DNA of 64,000 bases. Source: Amoebidium appalachense. Its lineage: Eukaryota > Ichthyosporea. The position numbers and the translations under genes were made by a program. The notes beneath the pieces were generated by a model that saw nothing but the letters and a program-made list of their open reading frames with translations, was not told where the DNA came from and ran no database searches. Of this stretch, positions 12,273-42,683 are shown in pieces (position 1 is the first letter of the stretch; each line of letters starts with the position of its first letter). The DNA lies in the NCBI GenBank assembly GCA_963693365.1, contig CAVNZM010000001.1, positions 6,634,001 to 6,698,000 of the forward strand, given 5' to 3'.

Positions 12273-12345
12273 CCCCCCCCCCCCCCCTTCCCCCCCCCCC
12301 TCCCCCCTTTCTTGGCTAATCAGTAGGTGGTGTAAAGTTCGCATT

Positions 12346-12509
12346 GTGCACAATACACCTACACTCAAGATATGGGCGGGCGTTGCAATGTGGGGCTGCG
12401 CACAAAAACTTTGAAAGGCTAAAAACAACGCAAAATACACACAAAGTTTTTGTGCGCAGCCCCACATTGCAACGCCCGCCCATATCTTGAGTGTAGGTGT
12501 ATTGTGCAC
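12346..12509. repeat. perfect 68-bp inverted repeat (hairpin)
   Basis: The arms 12346-12413 and 12442-12509 are exact reverse complements, separated by a 28-nt loop (12414-12441). The arms contain GATATGGGCGGGCGTTGC and GTGCGCAGCCCCACATTG. They are not simple-sequence DNA. There is no open frame or terminal duplication that would make it a clear transposon. Confidence 0.95.
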
Positions 12510-12572
12510 GATGCACCCCTGCCGCATGTCCACGTGCAGGGGTGCCTGTATGCAACCACGTGGCTGCAAAAC

Positions 12573-12619
<47 letters not shown>

Positions 12620-12746
12620 ACACACACACACCGTGCTCACACACTTGACCTCCCCCCCCCCCCCCCCCCCCCCCCCCACCGACCGGGTGCACGAGCCATA
12701 TACGGCTATAGGGTTCCTAATAAGGCAGGTTCGCGAATTTATTCGC

Positions 12747-12758
12747 TTTGGCGGGAAA
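12747..12758 (+). promoter_or_regulatory. E2F-type site upstream of neurochondrin
   Basis: TTTGGCGGGAAA matches the E2F/DP consensus exactly. It sits about 360 bp upstream of the proposed start codon at 13118. Binding is inferred from the motif only. Confidence 0.45.
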
Positions 12759-13117
12759 CCTCCGCTAGACCGAAAACCACTGAAACAGGCTGTAGGCCTA
12801 CAGTACATGTACACGTGTGAAAGGTTTCCATGCCGTACCTAATGATTACAGCTTTCAAAAAAAAAAAGCGGCGCGGCTAACTTGTTACTGAGTGAAAGCA
12901 CACAAGGAAGACTTGAGACGCAAGCACATTTCTTTTGTTCTCCTGCTTGTTTTGCACAACCGCATTTTTCCGTTCACTTATCTAATCTTTCTGTGTACTT
13001 AAGTTAGTGCGACCAAGAAATCCAGCTCCCTGGATTCACAAAGTGCGTACAAATTATCAACAAAAAGAAAAGATCAAGAAGACACGGGTAGAAGCAGTGT
13101 GCATAGAGGAGTGCAGC

Positions 13118-25813
<12,696 letters not shown>

Positions 25814-25873
25814 ACAGGGGTGGATGTGTGTACGTGTGGATGGGTGTCTCTCTGTGTGTATGTGTGTGTGTGT

Positions 25874-25904
<31 letters not shown>

Positions 25905-26205
25905 TGTACGTAGTTTAGAGCTTACGAAGATACATTTACAATCTGATTGTTGAATGAAGTTCGGAATGTTTGTGAATAATCGAACGATTTGGCTGAATGT
26001 GACGTGTGATGTGCATACAATAAGATCAAGTTTTCAAGTTGGCACAAGTTGGCGAGTACCATATGCTACAGAGTCCGAAAAGGGACAAGGAAAAAGAAGA
26101 TAGTCGGTGGTGGTTAAAATGGTCAGGTGAATTTCTCGTTATTTAGCTTTGTATCATTTTGGCTAAGACTTAGCGGTTCTTGCTTCTGATCGTCTAATCT
26201 TGCAG

Positions 26206-26383
26206 CCTTACGCATTTCGACAATGAAGAGCTCGCACTCCCTATGTATACAGTGGCACATATGCTGTGTGCCTTTGTATTTGATGGCAAAAATACGCTGA
26301 AGACCTGCGGCCTAATAGATCACATTGCCCGCATGTTTATATGCATGCATATGGCACTGCATACATACGGATGCATCCAACAG
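26206..26383 (+). CDS. orphan internal exon of an unknown gene
   Basis: Open in one frame between a good acceptor (TCTTGCAG) and donor (CAG then GTATAC). It encodes about 59 residues including FDNEELALPMYTVAHML, FVFDGKNTLKTCGLIDHIAR and a Met/His/Cys-rich end. No family is recognised and no partner exon can be assigned. A G-tract intron follows. A second open stretch on the same strand (about 26995-27230) is weaker. Confidence 0.4.
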
Positions 26384-26398
26384 GTATACGGTGTGTGT

Positions 26399-26399
<1 letters not shown>

Positions 26400-26429
<30 letters not shown>

Positions 26430-27228
26430 AGGGGGGGGGGGGGGGGGGGGGGGGGGTAGGAAGGGGGAGTGTCATAGCGTGGTACATGTACATGTGCATA
26501 CACGTGTGCGCAATGGCCCGGGGAAGGACTGGATTTGGGAGAAAAAAAACAGTTCGACACCTGCTCTTCCTAAATTTGGTTACGGGGTGATTTCCTTTTT
26601 TAGATCCAGTGATTTCTCGCCCACTTTTAGATTTATATATCGCGTACAAGTTGCCTACACACAAGTTCCTATCTATTTTCTGGCCTGGCGACTGGCGACA
26701 TTACCCTCAGGGTCCTAATGTTAATCTTTTTGAAAATTTACACAAACCTGATTGCTAATCAATAGTAAATATATAGTAGTAGTAAATTAACATGTACACA
26801 CCATTATGATACTTTCTATCATATTACCAACACACACTCCCATGCCCGATATATTCAAATTTGGCCCAAAATTTTTAGCCGTGGTTACATGCATCGACAT
26901 ATGGCTGTGTGGTACAAACCTAAATTCGTGCAGGAAGAGAAGGAGGAGGAGGGGGGGGGGGGGGGGGGGGGGGGAGGGGGGGGAGGGGGGGCTATACCTG
27001 CACCAAATGTCGAGGGTGCCTGCATTCAACGGAAGTATGGCTACCATTTATTTATCCACCACCCACGTGGTAGTTGTATAGTTTCATACAACATATCCTT
27101 TCAAGCATCATATGAAGACCATACGTGTCATATGCATGATTTAGTTAAAATGATGTACTGTACCCTTCATTTTGCATCCCAATATAGTTACCCAGTTCTA
27201 TACAGAATCCTCACATTAACGTCTTTGA
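26400..27228. other. G-tracts and unique sequence, no supported gene
   Basis: G-runs at 26401-26457 and 26950-26992. The rest is AT-richer unique DNA and may include the 3' UTR of the minus-strand zinc-repeat gene. Confidence 0.5.
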
Positions 27229-27894
27229 TTAGCTCAAAAGGTCACTCTCATTCAAGGCCTCATCTTCTTGCAACTCACCCACCCGATCACCTTCATCCGA
27301 AACCTGCACCCCATGCATAATATCCATCACATAGCGGTGTATAGGATCTTTACAAAACCCCCTGGCCCCATACCCCGGGTGGTAAGGACATGGGTTACAA
27401 TACTTACATGTCTTCTTATTCGGCTTGCCGTGTTCGCACCACAATTCCCTACACATGACACAATTTTCCCTCCGCCTATCATGCTCACACACCCCATACC
27501 CCCCGCAGTCCCTACACCTTCTCCTTCGCTTGTTGTGCTCGCATATCTTTTCGATGTGGCTCCTACTAAGTCTCTTTCTTTCCTTTCTCATTTCCTTACT
27601 CGCAGCAATACACTCAGAACACGTTTCCACCCAAGGCCTCCTTCCATGTGGACATAGTTTTCGTGTCTTATCTCATTGCACAATAATTTCACCGGAATTC
27701 CGTGTGGGCACCCCTTTTTCTTGCATTTTTCGCAATCACTGGCATGCACCAAGTGTTTACATTGCAACATGCCCATTTCCGAACACTTCATGCATCGCCC
27801 TGGTACCCTGTTGTGTTGGCATCTGTACGTTGCTTTCTGTTTCTGTAGATGTTTGTGGTTGGAAGGTTTGGGGGGCCTGTCTTGCTTGGAGCTG
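27229..27894 (-). CDS. Cys-x-His zinc-repeat protein, terminal exon with a frameshift
   Basis: Read on the minus strand from an acceptor (ATTTCAG) at 27895 to TAA at 27229. It encodes repeated C-x-H-x(6-8)-C-x2-C-x(4-7)-C-x-H units, for example CQHNRVPGRCMKC, CKHLVHASDCEKC, CPHGRRPWVETCSEC, CEHNKRRRRCRDC and CEHDRRRENCVMC, and closes with an acidic tail. I associate such tandem C-x-H/C-x2-C modules with proteins of algae, other protists and large DNA viruses, similar in style to EsV-1-7 repeats. They probably bind zinc. The frame shifts by one base at about 27662-27674: CPHGIPVKLLCNE is in one frame and KLCPHGRRPW in the next, where repeat spacing predicts continuity. Upstream exons are not assigned. 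Confidence 0.7.
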
Positions 27895-27939
27895 CTGAAA
27901 TGTTTGTGAAGTGTAAGTGTAAGTGTAAGTGTGTGTGTG

Positions 27940-27941
27940 TG

Positions 27942-27977
<36 letters not shown>

Positions 27978-27993
27978 TAGGCGGTTCTGTGCG

Positions 27994-28032
<39 letters not shown>
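27940..28032. repeat. GT microsatellite and G-tract
   Basis: On the minus strand this reads C-tract then CA repeat leading into the 3' splice site of the zinc-repeat exon. Confidence 0.9.
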
Positions 28033-28041
<9 letters not shown>

Positions 28042-28499
28042 GGAATAGTTCCGAGCACAATACATGCTATCTCACCGCAACAATACATGTAACAGTAGCA
28101 AACAATCAATACACAAAAGAGCACAATGGCCACCTTGCGAGATTAGCAAAAAGAGCAACAGATATGAGGTGCAGTGGGTAGCGGGGAGAAGAAACATAGT
28201 CGTTTGAAAACAATTGCTAGAAGAGTGGGACAGGAAAGGAACAGGTGGTGTATGTGCCTGCTCTCATGTCCATGTGTTCGTGTGTGCGGGTATGCGTGTG
28301 TGGGCCTGTGTGTATGTCAATAGGTGTTAGGGGGCAAGAAGAGACTTGGTTGTCATGCGCAAGAGTCGTGTGGATGGTGGTGGTAGCACGTACATGCGTG
28401 CATGTCATGTATAACGATTGATCTGTTTGCTCCTCATTTTCATTCTGGTTTTTTTTGCCCGTGCGTCTGGTGTGCGTGTGTGTATGTGTGTGTGTGTAT

Positions 28500-28537
<38 letters not shown>

Positions 28538-28588
28538 AAATGTATGTGTGTGTGTGTGGATGGGTGTGTGGATGGGTAGTTGCGCCCG

Positions 28589-28627
<39 letters not shown>

Positions 28628-29101
28628 CTAAAGGCGGACAAGGGCACACAAGATATGACATCTTCGAGATAAAGAAACACAACAAACAATTCAAGCAGTG
28701 ACGACATTTTAAGCAAGAAAAAACCCCACGACATCCAGCAAAGGAGGAAGAACACTACCTAAAAATAGCCCGATAGTATGCACACAGCTGCAGCCAGAAA
28801 CGTAAACGGTAGAAGACGATGGGGGGTGTATGGAAGACTGGGGTGGGGGGGAGGGGGGGGAGGGGGGGGGGGGGGGGGGGGGGGATGGTGGGATGAGGTT
28901 ATAGAGCACAGCACGAGGTATCAGCCACTCAAAAAAAAACTAGTGTTATGTTGATACGCAGCAACGGGAATATGAAGAAATTGAAAAGGCGAGTGTAAAA
29001 TGTGAATATAGATACACAAATAATCAAATAACTGTGTAATACGACATAGGCCTTTTCAGCACCGACACAGTAAGAGAGGAGGAGGGTGGCCGGCCGGGCA
29101 A

Positions 29102-29132
<31 letters not shown>

Positions 29133-29135
<3 letters not shown>

Positions 29136-29264
29136 GAATGCGGAACACAGTACGAAGTACAAGTACACGATGAGAAACATGGTGCAGGACACATGCAAAG
29201 GCAAACATTCAAGTATGCAACATCAGCAACGCGTGCATTACGCAAAATAAGCAGAGCCCATCCT
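29133..29264 (-). repeat. dispersed repeat R1, tandem copy 1
   Basis: An inverse-orientation copy with GCGGAACACAGTACGAAGT and GCAAAGGCAAACATTCAAG. It lies directly 5' (on +) of a second copy. Confidence 0.85.
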
Positions 29265-29278
29265 GGGGGGGAGGGGGG

Positions 29279-29470
29279 GTTTGAATGCGGAACACGGTAC
29301 GAAGTACGCATACACGACGAGAAGCATGGTGCAGGACACATACAAAGGCAAACATTCAAGTATGCAACATCAGCCATGTGCACAGTATGCGTCATAAGCA
29401 GAGCCCATCCTCAGGGAGGACCCAAGTCATCAATTGCGTCTGTGTTTCGACCCCTTAGCCTGCGTATATA
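29279..29470 (-). repeat. dispersed repeat R1, tandem copy 2 (long form)
   Basis: The reverse complement is nearly identical to 12081-12272 across about 190 bp. It sits in the presumed intron or upstream region of minus-strand genes, so it is again sense-oriented. Confidence 0.85.
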
Positions 29471-30041
29471 TATATATATATATCTCATAGTATGTATATA
29501 TATATATATGGGGGGGGGGGGAGGGCAATGAGGGAGGGGGGATTTGTGCATTGAGAGGGTGGCAAACATGGATGCAAAGCCATTCACAAAGCCACAACGT
29601 GTAAAACACAAAAGACAAAAAAAACATAACCCATTGTGCAGGCAGATGATGTGATGTTGCTTCAACACAGCCCATCATCTCGTTTCCTCCAAATGAAGGG
29701 CCTTACCTTTTATCCTTGTCGGGTGGTGGTCTAGTGGCAGTCTTTCTCACTTTTATGTTTTTGCGCCTTGTACTCCTCCCTGCTGCAAAGTGTGGTTAGA
29801 CACATGGGTGTATGCAGTAACATGACAACCAAACACTGAAAAAAACGCTAACCCCCCCCCCCCCCCCCCCCCCCGCCCCCCGTCCCACCTCCCCTCCTAC
29901 CACCAAAACACCAACACCCACCATCACTTTTCAAACCATAAATGCCTCTGTGAATTGCTGGAGAAGGCGCACCCAATTCTCCCCACTCAAAGGTGCACAT
30001 CCACCCACACACACACATACACACCCACACGCACGCGCGCG

Positions 30042-30114
<73 letters not shown>

Positions 30115-30449
30115 GGAGGTACGCACGCACGCACACAGACACACACACAGTAACACATGCACACACCCTCACATGCATGAACACCTTCCCACACGAGCGG
30201 GTAGATGTAAGTACGCATGCATCCACTCCCACCCACACACCCTTACACATAACGCCATGCATTATAGAACTTATAGAACACCATAGCCCATTAATAATAA
30301 AACAAGGAAAGGGGCAATCAGACATGAATTATAGATGGGCAAAAGGAGAAGAAGTGAAAAAGAAATAAAGTGGGGGGAGTGCAGGAAAAGGGAAATGTGG
30401 GCAGGAGGAAAACACGGGGGAGGGAGGAGGGCTATGTGCGTGTGTGTGT

Positions 30450-30489
<40 letters not shown>
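29471..30489. other. repeat-rich non-coding stretch
   Basis: TA runs (29467-29508), a C-tract (29852-29874), CA repeats (30050-30100) and a G-tract (30449-30489). No gene is seen. Confidence 0.6.
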
Positions 30490-31395
30490 CTCATTCATAC
30501 CATCATAGTCGCTGTCATTGCTATCGTCATGTTCATCCGATTGGACATAGTCCGAAAATTTCACCCTCACTTCCTACTGAATACGTGCCCGTAATTTGGG
30601 TATTTTCGTCCATTTCATCGTATTCCTCGTTTTCTCATACCCCGCGTGTCATTCCCACCCCATCATTTCTCTTGTTTGTTCTCCCCGTTTCGTCGACTGA
30701 GTTTTCATTCTTTTTCTTTCTTCCCCGGTTCTCTTTCTTCTCTTCCCTCCTCATCGATTCTTTTTGCGCCAACCGTGCCGATCTTTTCTGAAATTTCGCA
30801 ATTTCGGGCTCTAACCCCGTTTCCAATTTTCACTTTCTTCCTCTCCTTCTTCTTTTTTTTTGTCTCTGACGTCTCTGCCATGCTCTGTTCATACGTTAAC
30901 CCATCTTTACTCTCATCATTCCCACCAAAATTCATTCATTCCTTGTAATATTTCCCCGTCCCCATCAACCTCCATCTTAATTTCTACCTCATTTGTCAAT
31001 ACATCACCGCCTCCGTTAAATCTCCCCACCTTTCCGTCCCCTTCTCCCTGATAAGCAAAACCTCCACCATTCTGTCCATCTTCCTCACTTCCCCCACCTT
31101 CATCCCCTCCATCTTTCCCCCTTCTCCATCATCATCATTTTCATTTTCCGTGCCGTCTCCCATGTAAAACCCCCCCACCCTTATTTTTCCTTCTGCCCCC
31201 TCACCAAAAACTTCACTGGTCTGTCCATCCTCCCCATTTTGCGCACCTTCATCCCCACCAATTTCCTCCCCTCCTTCTCCATTATAAATTCCAGTTCCCA
31301 GGTCAATTTTCAAATTTGGCCTTGATCGGACCCCCACAGGAAACTCACTCTCAGCAGGGCGGTGATACCTAGGAAGAGGCACGACAACAGGTGCT
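30490..31395 (-). pseudogene. acidic/lysine-rich coding-like region with several frame changes
   Basis: On the minus strand successive frames encode similar low-complexity charged protein: IGGDEGAQNGEDGQTSE, EVEIKMEVDGDGEILQG, RREEKKENRGRKKKNEN and QSDEHDDSNDSDYDG. At least three frame changes separate them. It could be a decayed gene, a rapidly evolving disordered region with assembly indels, or the N-terminal exon(s) of the zinc-repeat gene downstream on the same strand. No family is recognised. Confidence 0.4.
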
Positions 31396-31434
31396 GGTTC
31401 CCTTGGCTGGGTTGCAGAATATGGTTCATTCTGT

Positions 31435-31465
<31 letters not shown>

Positions 31466-31711
31466 GAGGGGGGGGGAGGCCAGGGCAGGGAAGGAGGTAG
31501 AGAGGGGGAGGGAGGGAGGGAGAGGGAGGGAGGGAGGGAGGGTAAGAGGGAGGTAGGGAGGGAGCAGGGAAGGAGGGAGGGAGGGAGGGAGGGAGGGAAG
31601 AGAGAGTCTTTTTCTTTAACGGATTTTGCAGTTAATGAAATGACCATACAGAACAGCAGAATGTTTCTCACAAAATGGTCTTCCGACCATAATTGATAGC
31701 CACATGAAAGC

Positions 31712-31763
<52 letters not shown>

Positions 31764-32994
31764 GTGCACGTGCGCGCGCACATGCTCAAGTATGTTGTGT
31801 GTGCTCGTCGTGATGGTGATTGTGGTAGTATCGGCTGATAGGAGGAGGAGGTGGTGGAGGAGGTGGTGGTGGTGGTGGTGATGGTGGTGTGTGTGTGTGT
31901 GTGTGTGTGTGTGCGATCGTCATGGACCACACCTTTTACTACTTGTTGGTTTAAATTTGCTTTAAAAATTTAAACATATACAAAGTGCTTTTTTCATCAG
32001 TCGTCCACGTGCAGCACTCTGAGCTGGCGAAGTGTGCACATGGTCTTTGTGCAGTTTGAATTCAACGCTATTAGGTCGAAAAAGCCTTGGCAAAGATGAA
32101 AACACGAAGTTCCCACATGGCAAAGCCATAAGAGGGAAGACTAAGTGCTAAGGTATTCTGCGTGTTGTGTATGGGTGTGCCTGTATAAAAAATATGTGTG
32201 GTTGTGGTCGTGCACATGCATTATGATTGTTGCTCTCAATATTTCTGCCAAGCTACTATAAAAGCAATTGTGCTCTGCAATTGTCGACATGGACAGTCAT
32301 CTTCCTTTTTTCGACAACGTTCAAAAGCGCCAAGTACGATGACTGTAGTTGAACATAAATTATAACCAACACACTGGATAAGGAGGCCTTGCCCACCATA
32401 CTACTGAGATGAGAAGCAATTAGAATCAAGCAGCCAGCTGAACACAAGACACCCCGTGGTTACCACACAAGCAATTTTTTCCCCCTCAAGCAGTAGTTGA
32501 TATCGGCGCAGGTGAACTTCCCCCTCCAAAAAAAAAAAAGAGGAGGGGGGCGGGCAAATAAGAAAGCAGTTGCTGGTGGGCAACACAACTTAAAGCCGGT
32601 TTCTGGCAAACACCCCAGGCCTTTACTTTAGTGTGGTTTCCTTTCTCGATTTTTGGCATTCGTCCAAAGGTTACATAAATCATCATACACCATTCAGACT
32701 CTACACCTCAGACCCACACCCAAAGAGGCGCTGCCTTAGGGGTGTGTTCCTTTTTGGGTAAGCAACGTGCATACTTGGTCTAATTTGTCCTACTTGCCTT
32801 GCCTATTCGGGGAACACGAAATAGGGAAGCCCGACTGAGCAGCAAAACCAAAATCCCTACAGTTCTGTTCACACACGGGTTCAAGAATAGGAGCCCATCT
32901 AGTTGCAAAAGTTACTCCAAAAAACATTTTGAGCTAGCAACAAAACGAAAAAACCCCACCAGCCACGTTAATCTTACCACCTATACAAAAAGAA
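31396..32994. other. spacer with GT, G and GGGA tracts, then AT-richer unique DNA
   Basis: GT/G/GGGA-rich 31434-31600, GT 31713-31760 and GGT/GT 31846-31912. From 31930 the sequence is unique. No gene is supported. Confidence 0.6.
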
Positions 32995-33717
32995 TCACAA
33001 AAACTCTGGGGGAAAAACGCTGTCTAGGTTTACCGTTTCGCAACGTTCGTCCGTCCCTGTGTCAGAAACACCGTGCATTCTCTTCACGTGTTTGTCCCTC
33101 ACATTCTGTGCCTTGAATGCTTTCTTACAGCCAGCGTGAGGACATGGAAACGGTCTCTCAGAGTTTCTAGCGTGCTGACGTAAGTGTCTGTCCAGAAGGT
33201 AACTTCGCGAAAAAGTTTCTTCACATCCATCATAAGTGCACAGAAAAGTCTCCCCCGTGTGCGTTTTCATGTGCGCTCTCAAGCAGTTTATGTGGTTGAA
33301 GGCTCGCCCGCACCCTTCCTCCGTGCACGGAAACAAATTTTCGTTGTGGTGGACAGCAAGGTGGTAATTAAGTTGTTTTTTCTTCATAAATTCCTTGTTG
33401 CAGCCCTCCAAAGGGCACGTGAAGCAAGTCTGCCCAGGTGGTAACGGATCGCCTAAGTGAACCTGTGAATGTTTCCGTAGCTGAGCTTGGATCTTAAACT
33501 TTGCTTCACAAAAAATGCAAGCGAAAGGCTTTTCGTCAGAGTGCTTGCATCTTTCGTGATCGATCAGGTGAGGTTTTTGTCTGAAGGCCTGGCCACATCC
33601 TTCATATGGGCACACGAATGGTCTTTCGTCAGTGTGTGAAAGGAAATGTCGTCTCAAGGCCGCATAGTTCGTCGTCTCATATGTGCAGGGTGCATAAGTG
33701 CATTGATGGAGTACCAT
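32995..33717 (-). CDS. C2H2 zinc-finger protein with seven fingers, TFIIIA-like
   Basis: An intronless 240-codon frame, ATG at 33717 and TGA at 32995. It has seven C2H2 fingers, most of the C-x4-C type (CPYEGCGQAF, CPLEGCNKEF, CTEEGCGRAF, CTYDGCEETF, CPHAGCKKAF), with linkers such as HTDERPF, HSDEKPF and HTGETF. The third finger is C-x2-C (CIFCEAKF). The C-x4-C spacing, linkers and near absence of other domains resemble TFIIIA, the 5S rRNA transcription factor, which has nine fingers in animals. Seven could mean divergence or a different zinc-finger factor. It is presumably nuclear and nucleic-acid binding. Confidence 0.8.
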   Translation of the reverse strand: MVLHQCTYAPCTYETTNYAALRRHFLSHTDERPFVCPYEGCGQAFRQKPHLIDHERCKHSDEKPFACIFCEAKFKIQAQLRKHSQVHLGDPLPPGQTCFTCPLEGCNKEFMKKKQLNYHLAVHHNENLFPCTEEGCGRAFNHINCLRAHMKTHTGETFLCTYDGCEETFSRSYLLDRHLRQHARNSERPFPCPHAGCKKAFKAQNVRDKHVKRMHGVSDTGTDERCETVNLDSVFPPEFL

Positions 33718-40693
<6,976 letters not shown>

Positions 40694-41706
40694 TTTGTGT
40701 TATGCGTGCAGCGGCATGAGTTGAAACTCCCACCATATAAAGAAAAATGTTCCAAAACAAGTTGTGCAACGTTTTAAAGTGTCCCACTATATACGATTAG
40801 TCAGATGGATTGGTGCAGAAGCTCGCTGTTACGGGATCCGAGGCTTCAAAAGTGAACAAATTGATTCATATCATCTACGTGCCAAGCTTGTGGTGTTTAA
40901 AGAGTGGTGTGCACTATTCACTGTGCAGCTGCCTACCTAATGTGCGTGTTGTGCTCCTCGACCTGTTCAAAGTAAGATATGCATGGTTGGTGTGCCCCTT
41001 TGATCAAGCATGGGGGTGGGGCGACAGTTGTGACATAGGGCCCTTGAAAAACCAGGGAAACAAGCGCGAAAAAAGTGCTAATGTGTATATTAGGTGTATC
41101 ATATGAGTAAAGTTACAATGTTCGCTCACCCATCTACTACTTGAACAGGTCAAGTCGTCCCGGCTGGCACAGGAAATGTACTCTCTAGATCTCTGACCCG
41201 GGGTCTAATGGGTCGCATTTTTCTTCTTGTAGCTGGATTATGCCTGGATATGATATTATCATTTATTCAACCGATGGATGGCTAAACTACATATGCATGG
41301 CTTATAGGACGCATGGGGGGGTAAAAGTAACACTTTACGAGGTATCCAATCGCAGGTTCACAATGTGATATTTAAAAACTGTGTGACAATCATAATGATA
41401 TTCAAAGAAGCAAATTTAAAAGTTTGGATAGGTTCACTTGGGCCCATTAATCCAATTCAAATATTCGAAAGGTGAATTGAATATTTATAACAGCCTTATT
41501 TAATTGTATTATTGATAACACTAAATAGGCTGTACATAACTACTGAGTATCTTTGATCCACAAGACCCGTAACAAGACCATATGAAATTGCGAAACCATG
41601 TGATCAGGCTCAACGATTTGAGGCTCAATCAGCCCCGGCGAAAATCAACCTAAATTCAAAGGGGGGACAATAGCCACGATCTGTCTGGTATGAATGGTAG
41701 CCAGTG
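40694..41706. other. unique, repeat-poor spacer
   Basis: AT-richer than the rest of the window and free of long microsatellites. It presumably holds the promoter of the PC-esterase-like gene. An open 98-codon frame at 40810-41106 (+) has no recognisable features. Confidence 0.5.
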
Positions 41707-41812
41707 ATTGGTGACCTAAAAAAGCCCCAACCAATCAGCGCAACCGTGGACAGCTGAGTTGGGTCAGGCGCGTGACACCCATCTGTTTCACCAATATATC
41801 ACCTATATAAAG
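41707..41812 (+). promoter_or_regulatory. candidate promoter: CCAAT boxes and a TATA box
   Basis: An inverted CCAAT (ATTGG) at 41707-41711, CCAATCAGCG at 41731-41740 and CTATATAAAG at 41803-41812. The CCAAT context ACCAATCAGCGC is the same as at 54055-54066. Confidence 0.55.
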
Positions 41813-41969
41813 TTGCCTGAGTTATGTAAATAGTAGCCCATGTAGCAGATATGTATTATTATTAGCTTGCAAAATTGCAAATGACATAGAAAATATGATT
41901 TAGAGCTGATATTTCCGTTTTGTTGGGGTGTACTGACCGACCAAGGCATTGAAAGCTGATCATCAGCAT

Positions 41970-42056
41970 ATGGCGTCATCACAGCAATACAAAAGCATGT
42001 ACTCCTCTGCGTACGGAAAGCTACAAAGTCGTATCAATACCAGGCTACCAGCTCTG
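41970..42056 (+). CDS. short first exon downstream of the TATA promoter
   Basis: ATG at 41970 and 29 codons (MASSQQYKSMYSSAYGKLQ, then SRINTRLPAL) up to a consensus donor GTAAGT at 42057. Without splicing the frame runs to a stop at 42129-42131. The partner exon is not identified. It could belong to the gene beginning at 42684 or be independent. Confidence 0.4.
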
Positions 42057-42130
42057 GTAAGTTATTTTTTTGCGTTGAGACTATGCGGGAAACCTGATAA
42101 TGATAAACTTTTGGATGAATTGTCAAAGTA

Positions 42131-42147
42131 ATATCACCTATATAAGT
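42131..42147 (+). promoter_or_regulatory. second copy of the TATA element
   Basis: ATATCACCTATATAA at 42131-42145 is identical to 41796-41810. It may be a second core promoter for the gene starting at 42684. Confidence 0.4.
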
Positions 42148-42683
42148 CCCGTTGGACGGCCTTTCGACTGCTGCCTGACCATGGACAAATAAGGTGTAAA
42201 GGGTTGCACACCGCAGACTAGTATTCTGCCGCCAAAATCGAGAGTAAGCCAATGGAAATCATCCCCGCAAAACCCACCTTTTGGTTCAACAAAACCTTGC
42301 CACAACATACCAACCCTCCACGACCACCACCACCACACCCCATCATCCACCCATACCCACCGTATTCTACAACCCTGTATACCCCCGGGGATACACAACA
42401 CTTAGGACTTCCCAATACTGTAGATTGACGAGCCTCCTGCCGGCGTGGCTGGGGTAGTAGCCCTGGGCAAAGTGTGTACTTATAGTTAGGTTGTGAAGGA
42501 ATGGTTTAGCTTAGCTGAACTCATAGATAGCACCTTAACTAGTATACTGTCGGTGCTGTGTGGTAGACGGTAGTTTCCCTAGAGGGCCTGAAACGGCCCT
42601 CCGGGAACACAACGTGATAAAATAAAAAATAGAAAACCAATGGGAAATCATGCAACACGCAGGCTAGCCGCTAGCCTGAGCTC

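Noticed and set aside
12346-12509. Inverted repeat as a MITE or rolling-circle element end
   Set aside because: No flanking target-site duplication or transposase was seen. It is reported as a hairpin only.
29718-29764. tRNA-like GGTGGTCTAGTGGCAG block
   Set aside because: It resembles a D-arm/box A, but no anticodon arm, T-arm or acceptor pairing could be built around it.
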